Below are positions 59,297 to 64,000 of a stretch of 64,000 bases of DNA, in pieces (position 1 is the first letter of the stretch; the number at the start of each line of letters is the position of its first letter). A model generated the notes under the pieces. It did not search any database. It was not told the origin of the DNA and saw nothing but the letters and a program-made list of their open reading frames with translations. Location of the stretch: positions 1,798,001-1,862,000 of the forward strand of contig KV748179.1 of NCBI GenBank assembly GCA_001692895.1, read 5' to 3'. Position numbers and translations under genes: made by a program. The DNA comes from Cenococcum geophilum 1.58 (Eukaryota > Ascomycota > Dothideomycetes > Gloniales > Gloniaceae).

Positions 59297-59778
59297 CATC
59301 TCAGCTTATATAAGCTTTAGATAGTAGTTCTATAAAAGGCGGTAGTATTTATTAGATTCTCGTGCTACTATTTTTATAAACATCTTAGCGTCTTATATCT
59401 TAATCTCAATAGGTAGTAGCCCTTCGGCTTATTTATCCGTGGTTATGTAGTTAATAAAGGATAAGACATTATTAATATCCCTTTTATAGTCGTCGTAATC
59501 TTTTAAGCCACTAGGCTTCCCTTTAGGGGTTAAGGCTAAGGCTAATAAATTAAATCCTCCTAGGACTAATTAGTGTTGTGGTTTTAATATAGGTATTAAG
59601 TTATTTTTTAAGTTTAACATAGTGGCTAGTAAGGAATTTTGTCTTACTATTATTAATTCTTTAGAAGTACGAAGTAAGGTAACTTGTGGACACGCTACTT
59701 CTAGCAGTGTCTGCGGTATCGTGGAGATGTAGAATTGGTCGTAGGCTAAGCGTCGGTAAAGAAAAAGGCGTAACGTAA
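59297..59778 (-). pseudogene. gag: G, gag N-terminal part and leader
   Basis: Continues the gag of G on the right of F; matches O 5972-6425 in reverse. The start-codon context MLNLKN is at about 59610-59625. The uninterrupted O sequence (AATACGTACTGCC) confirms that F duplicated GTACG. Confidence 0.85.
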
Positions 59779-59971
59779 TGTTATAGGACGGGGGTAATGG
59801 CTATAAAGCGTATGTATTCAAGGAGTCTATAAGATGTTGCGCGATCAATCGTAAGGGTCAAGGGCGTAAGGAGGTAATATACCCTCGCGTAGCTGATATA
59901 AGCTATACGTAAGGTGTACGCAAGAGCACGGGGTTCTCCTATGGAGGCCCCTGCAGTCGGGTTCCGTGACA
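59779..59971 (-). repeat. G, 5' LTR (right)
   Basis: 193 bases; on the minus strand TGTCACGGAACC...CCTATAACA, followed inside the element by the TTACGTTACGCC leader also seen in O. Confidence 0.95.
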
Positions 59972-59976
59972 AATAA

Positions 59977-60488
59977 GGTTAGCTACCTCTCCTCCTAATT
60001 AACTTAGGGCGTAACAGAGTCGGTTAGCTTTGGTTAGGTAACAGTTAGTATTACTAGTTAGCTTATTTTTAAGCTGGCTTAGAAATAATTAAAGTTCTTA
60101 TTATTTACTAGTAAATACTAGGGGATCTAGTAGTCGTTCAGATCGTTTTAGTATAGTAGTTAGTTTAAGGTGGACAGCTGCTATAGGTTTAGGGCTTACG
60201 TTCCGCGTATTTATCTCTAGAGATAGTATTCGGTCTTAAGGCCCTAATATAGGCACCTTAAGTATGCGGATTTCCTCTTAGAGGTCCTTAATTAATCGCT
60301 AGTATTATGCTTTTTATTTAGCTTATTATTAATTTAAAGTGGCTTAGTTTTGTATAAGGGCGTTTATAAAAGACTTTTATATTTCTACTAGTTATTCTTA
60401 GAGTGCGGATATAATACCGGCGGCCATTATAGAGGCGTTAGGGTCGTTCTACATTTCGGAGGTAGTATATAAAGTTGACGTAACGTAG
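59977..60488 (-). pseudogene. gag: A, gag N-terminal part and leader
   Basis: Continues the minus-strand gag of A on the far side of G (junction duplication AATAA) and ends at A's 5' LTR. No motif beyond an uninterrupted context with 46201-47454 supports the call. Confidence 0.6.
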
Positions 60489-60838
60489 TGTCACGGAGTA
60501 AGTATAAGTGGCGATAATATATATAGCAAGGTAGATATTATTAAGCTATATATATAAACTATATAAGAAGCTAAGACGTTATATAAGGAAAGAAGGTAGG
60601 AAAACGGGAAGAAAGGGTATATATTATTGACTTAATTGCTTAGTTAATATATATATAGGGCAGAATAGGGTTTAGGTCGTGGTCCTAGCAGAACTTAGTA
60701 AAATTTAGTAGAACTTGGCAGAATATAGCAGAATGCCGTAGATTGCCGTTAAATTGCTATTTTACGGTTGGTCTCTAATTGCTAAGTTAGTAAAAATAGG
60801 TAGACGTATATAAGGTGTTATAGGGGTGTCCCGTAACA
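60489..60838 (-). repeat. A, 5' LTR (right)
   Basis: 350 bases with ends TGTCACGG and CCGTAACA, paired with 8584-8955. It is followed by ACTAT and the resumption of O. Confidence 0.95.
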
Positions 60839-60843
60839 ACTAT

Positions 60844-63800
60844 TAATATTAAATATAAAAAAATACCACCTTATAAAAGACCCTACCTAATATTAAAAGA
60901 CGAACTTCTAGTTATAAAAAAGTATATTAATAAGCACCTTAATAAAGGATTTATTCGTCCTAGTATATTACTAGCAGCTACCCCTATTTTTCTTACTAAA
61001 AAGCTAGAAGGAGATATTTAATTCTATATTAACTATAGAGGACTTAATACTATTACGATTAAAACTAGATACCTAGTACCGCTTATACGTAAGACCCTTA
61101 AGCGGCTTAGTTAAGCTAAAATCTATACTAAGCTTAATATTATTGCCGCCTTTAACTATCTCTAAATATAAAAAGGTAATAAATAGAAAACTATATTTGC
61201 ATCGCGCTTCGGCCAATTTAAATATACTATTATACCCTTTAGCGTATATAACGGCCTAGGCACCTTCTAAAGCTATATTAATAACGCCTTACGGGACTAC
61301 CTTAATAACTTTTACTCTACGTACCTAGATAATATACTTATTTATAGCAATAACCCTTTTAAGTATACTAAATATATTTAAAAGGTCCTATAGCGCCTTA
61401 GGGACGTAAAACTTTATATTAATTTAAAGAAGTGCGAATTCTTAGTTATAGAAGTAAAATACCTTAAACTAATTGTTACTACTAAAGGTGTCCGTATAGA
61501 CCCTAAAAAGGTATATATAATTACTAAATAGCAAGCCCCTAACTGCATTAAGGATATATAAGCCTTCCTTAGTTTCGCTAACTTCTATTAGAAATTTATA
61601 TATAACTTCTTAGGCGTAGTAGCACTACTTATAATAATAATGCGAATAAAGGGCCTTTCTATAAAAGAAAGAAAAACGTACCTATACTTTACCTAGACGC
61701 CTAAATACAAGAAGGCGTTCTAAGACCTTAAAAATACCTTTATTAAAGCACCTATCCTAGCTTACTTTATACTAGGACAACAACTCTATCTTAAAACTAA
61801 CTCCTCAGACTATATTAACGTAGGCGTCCTTTTTTAAATAGGTAATAACGGTCTCCTTTATCTAGTCGCATTCTACTTATCTAAGCTTATACTATAAGAG
61901 TATAACTATAAGATCTATAATAAAGAACTCCTTACAATTATACGAGCGTTTAAAGAATTCTAACTAGAATTTTCCTTAGTAAAGCCTAACTAGCTAACTA
62001 AAGTCTTTATAGACTATTATAACCTTAAGTACTTTATAACTATAAAGTAGCTAAACTAACGCTAAGTACGTTAAAATGAGTTCCTCTTTAGTTTTAACTT
62101 TAAAATTATATATAGACTAGGAGTATAAGGTACTAAACCTAATAGCCTAACATGCTGCTTATAAGACCTTCCTTAGTCTAAAAATAACCCCTATAATTAG
62201 TTCTAATAATAAATAATCCTAAAAGCACGAAATTTAGCCCTAGGTATACTACCTATAATAGAGCTAACTATACCTTAGCTTTATACTACAGAACTAAAGT
62301 TACCTCCTAAAATTAATAAGCTTATTACTACGGTATATAACACCTCTATTAACCTATTACCATAAAGACCGCTAGCGCCTATACGCTACCTACTAACCTT
62401 TAAAGCTTAGGCCAGATTAATATAGCAGCCTTAAAAGTAAAAGAGAATAGGCTCTATTATAGAGGCCGCCTATTTATCCCTAACTTAGAAAATCTATAAC
62501 GGCAACTAATCTAAATGGCCTACGACCTCTAATTAAGCGGCTACCTAGGTAGAGGAGGAACCTACAAGCTTCTTAGCTAATACTACTTCTAGCCAAAAAT
62601 AATAGACTTAGTTAAACGCTTTATAGGCGCCTACTATAGTTATAAGCGCGCTAAGACCTTTAATATAAAGTACTAAGGACTACTATATCCTTTATTAGTA
62701 CCTATATAATAATAGGCAGATATTACTATAGATTTTATTATTAACCTACTACCCTATAAATGATACGGCTATACCTATAAGAACATCCTTATAATAATAT
62801 ACCGACTTATAAAAGAGCGCCACTACGTCCTAACTAAAGGCGTAGCCGTTAGCGATGTTACTAACGCCTTTCTCTATAAAGTTTACTAACTATATAGGTT
62901 ACCTAACTCGATTACGTCCAACTAAGGTATATAATTTAACTCTGATATATAGAGACGAATCTACTAACGCCTTAGCATCTCTATTAAAATGTCTATATCC
63001 TTCTACTATAAAACTACTAGGCAATTAGAAAACGCTAATGCTAGTATAAAAGCGTACCTATAATAGGTAGTTGCCTATAGTTAAGATAACTGGGTAGATT
63101 ACCTCCTACTAGGTAAATTTATAGTAAATAACTACGTCTTAACCATTATAGGACTTACCCCGTTCTTCGCGAATAAGGGTTATTACCCCTAATCTAGCAT
63201 AGAGCTACTAGAACCTATTAATAAGAAACTGCCATATAGAAAACGCCTTAAGATGCTACTTGCTAACTAGTATATAGACTATATAAAAAATCTACTTAAC
63301 TAATATAAGGGAGAAATGGCCTAGGCTTAAGTAAAGTAGGCCTACTTCGCTAACTATTATAAAATGCCACTACTAGAGATATGTGTTAGCAACTAGGTAT
63401 AGCTAAATATACGCAATATCTCTATATAGAGGCCTATAAAGTCACTTAATTATAAAAACCTTAGCCCCTATTTAATTAAATAAGTTATTAATAGGGGAGC
63501 TGTATATAAGCTAGAACTCCTACCTACCATAGCTACCTATGGGATATAGCCTATATTTTACCTATAGCTACTATACCTCTATTAGCCTAACCCCTTACTA
63601 GGGCAAATATAGCCTAAACCCCTACTAGTACTAATCCGAGATAAGAACGAAGACGAGAACTATAAGGAGTGGACTATTAAACAAATTATTAACTTTAAAT
63701 ACTTTGGTAAAGGTAGAGGACGATAGCTCTACTATAGAGCTATATATATAGGATTCGACATAGATTAGCCAGAATGGTAACTATAGGAAGACTTTAAAAA

Positions 63801-63903
63801 TGCAAAGAATCTAATTAGCGACTTTTACTACGCGAACCCACAGAAACTGGGCCTAAGTAGAGATTTTATACCTAATCCTCTATAGGAGCCCTTATAGAGT
63901 TAA
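60844..63903 (+). pseudogene. pol: O, reverse transcriptase, RNase H, integrase, chromodomain
   Basis: Continues directly from 8583 once element A and one copy of ACTAT are removed. RT starts with KGFIRPS and YRGLNTI blocks (about 60935-61050); the catalytic YLDN...ILIYS block is at about 61322-61350. RNase H follows to about 62080. The integrase zinc-binding region is at about 62490-62640 and its core at about 62700-63040. A chromodomain-like end lies at 63650-63830, with (K)EWTIKQII, KGRGRQLYYRA and PEW blocks typical of chromodomains fused to fungal Gypsy integrases. The pol order RT, RH, IN defines Ty3/Gypsy. Decayed fossil. Confidence 0.9.
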
Positions 63904-64000
63904 ACCGTTATATATTACCACGTAAGGGCAAATTGCCATTAAATTACCGTTAAATTGCGGTAAAGTACAATTACGTAACTAGAATATTATTAAGATATCT
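63904..64000 (+). other. O, start of 3' noncoding region
   Basis: Aligns with the reverse complement of G near 47990-48060 (GTTACGTAACT block), except for about 50 extra bases around 63919-63970 rich in GCAAATTGCC / TTAAATTGCGG. The window ends before the hairpin module and LTR expected from G. Confidence 0.6.

Larger units (their letters stand above)
47455..59971 (-). mobile_element. G, Ty3/Gypsy chromodomain element, sister copy of O, interrupted by F
   Basis: LTRs of 193 bases at 47455-47647 and 59779-59971, TSD AATAA at 47450-47454 and 59972-59976, inserted in gag of A. The polypurine tract (GAAGGGGGGG on the minus strand) beside the left LTR puts the 3' end at the left. Without F the element is 6498 bases. 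It aligns with O in LTR, leader, gag and pol, so two copies of one family stand in opposite orientation. Broken fossil with many breaks. Confidence 0.95.
8584..60838 (-). mobile_element. A, Ty3/Gypsy chromodomain element holding the nested stack
   Basis: LTRs at 8584-8955 and 60489-60838, flanked by ACTAT on both sides (8579-8583 and 60839-60843). A polypurine tract (AAAGGGGGGG on the minus strand) abuts the left LTR, so the element is on the minus strand with its 3' LTR at the left. Its own sequence is split into 8584-12143, 20105-20269, 46201-47454 and 59977-60838 by B, C and G, giving about 5.84 kb, a normal Gypsy length. Both LTRs and all domains are present but much decayed. Confidence 0.95.
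5794..64000 (+). mobile_element. O, Ty3/Gypsy chromodomain element, interrupted, runs off the right edge
   Basis: The outermost retroelement: 5' LTR at 5794-5971, gag and protease up to 8583, then a 52-kb nested insertion (A and its contents), then reverse transcriptase, RNase H, integrase and chromodomain from 60844 to about 63903. The window ends in its 3' noncoding region. Its own sequence here totals about 5.95 kb. Its left flank is ATTAG (5789-5793). It is the same family as G (6.5 kb), so about 0.5 kb, including the 3' LTR, should lie beyond 64000. It is a broken fossil with many breaks, and by nesting the oldest element here. Confidence 0.93.

Noticed and set aside
5794-59971. One giant inverted duplication, suggested by the likeness of O and G.
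   Set aside because: G has its own LTR pair and AATAA duplication, so it is an independent insertion.
47457-59972. Two similar 63-codon minus-strand frames at 47457-47648 and 59781-59972, looking like a small conserved gene family.
   Set aside because: They coincide with the two LTRs of G; the likeness is that of an LTR pair.
1-64000. tRNA, rRNA, telomere repeats, intact host genes.
   Set aside because: None could be supported by reading both strands; a covariance search could still find a decayed tRNA.

Overview
The window is a heavily mutated, transposon-only block from the nuclear genome of a filamentous ascomycete (inferred). The evidence is dense TpA and scarce CpA/TpG, coding frames full of stops, LTR pairs of the same element that differ almost only by transitions (mostly CpA to TpA), and Ty3/Gypsy chromodomain and Ty1/Copia families of fungal type. 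This is the footprint of repeat-induced point mutation (RIP). I found no intact host gene, no tRNA or rRNA, and nothing bacterial.

Layout. Bases 1-5793 are an old locus with decayed genes: a minus-strand frame with four CCHC zinc knuckles (1 to about 980), an inverted-repeat element T1 (992-2224), a plus-strand frame with a SNF2-like Walker A block (2417 to about 4720), a low-complexity repeat tract, and a minus-strand tail resembling the C-terminus of an AAA+ ATPase (5350-5793). A Ty3/Gypsy element, O (plus strand, 5794 to beyond 64000), cuts that last gene. All the rest is one nested stack inside O.

Nesting, from LTR ends and target-site duplications (TSDs) read directly: A (minus, 8584-60838, TSD ACTAT) sits in O. 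Inside A are B (minus, 12144-20099, TTAAG), C (minus, 20270-46195, AATTT) and G (minus, 47455-59971, AATAA). Inside C are D (plus, 24158-30733, GTAAG), E (minus, 32463-41382, AATCT) and T2 (42421-44822, probable TC), an inverted-repeat element filled with minisatellites. Inside G is F, a Ty1/Copia element (plus, 53278-59291, GTACG). With insertions removed, A is about 5.8 kb, B 8.0 kb, C 8.0 kb and G 6.5 kb, all sensible lengths, so the nesting model closes arithmetically.

O and G are two copies of one family in opposite orientation. B and C are sister subfamilies lying 170 bases apart. All retroelements are broken fossils with many breaks each. By nesting O is oldest, then A, then B, C and G, then D, E, T2 and F; D has the most similar LTRs among the pairs I compared. 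The most interesting signals are a 3' noncoding module with two hairpins, one with compensatory stem changes, shared by a Gypsy (G) and a Copia (F) family; extra antisense reading frames at the 3' ends of D and E; and the minisatellite-filled element T2.
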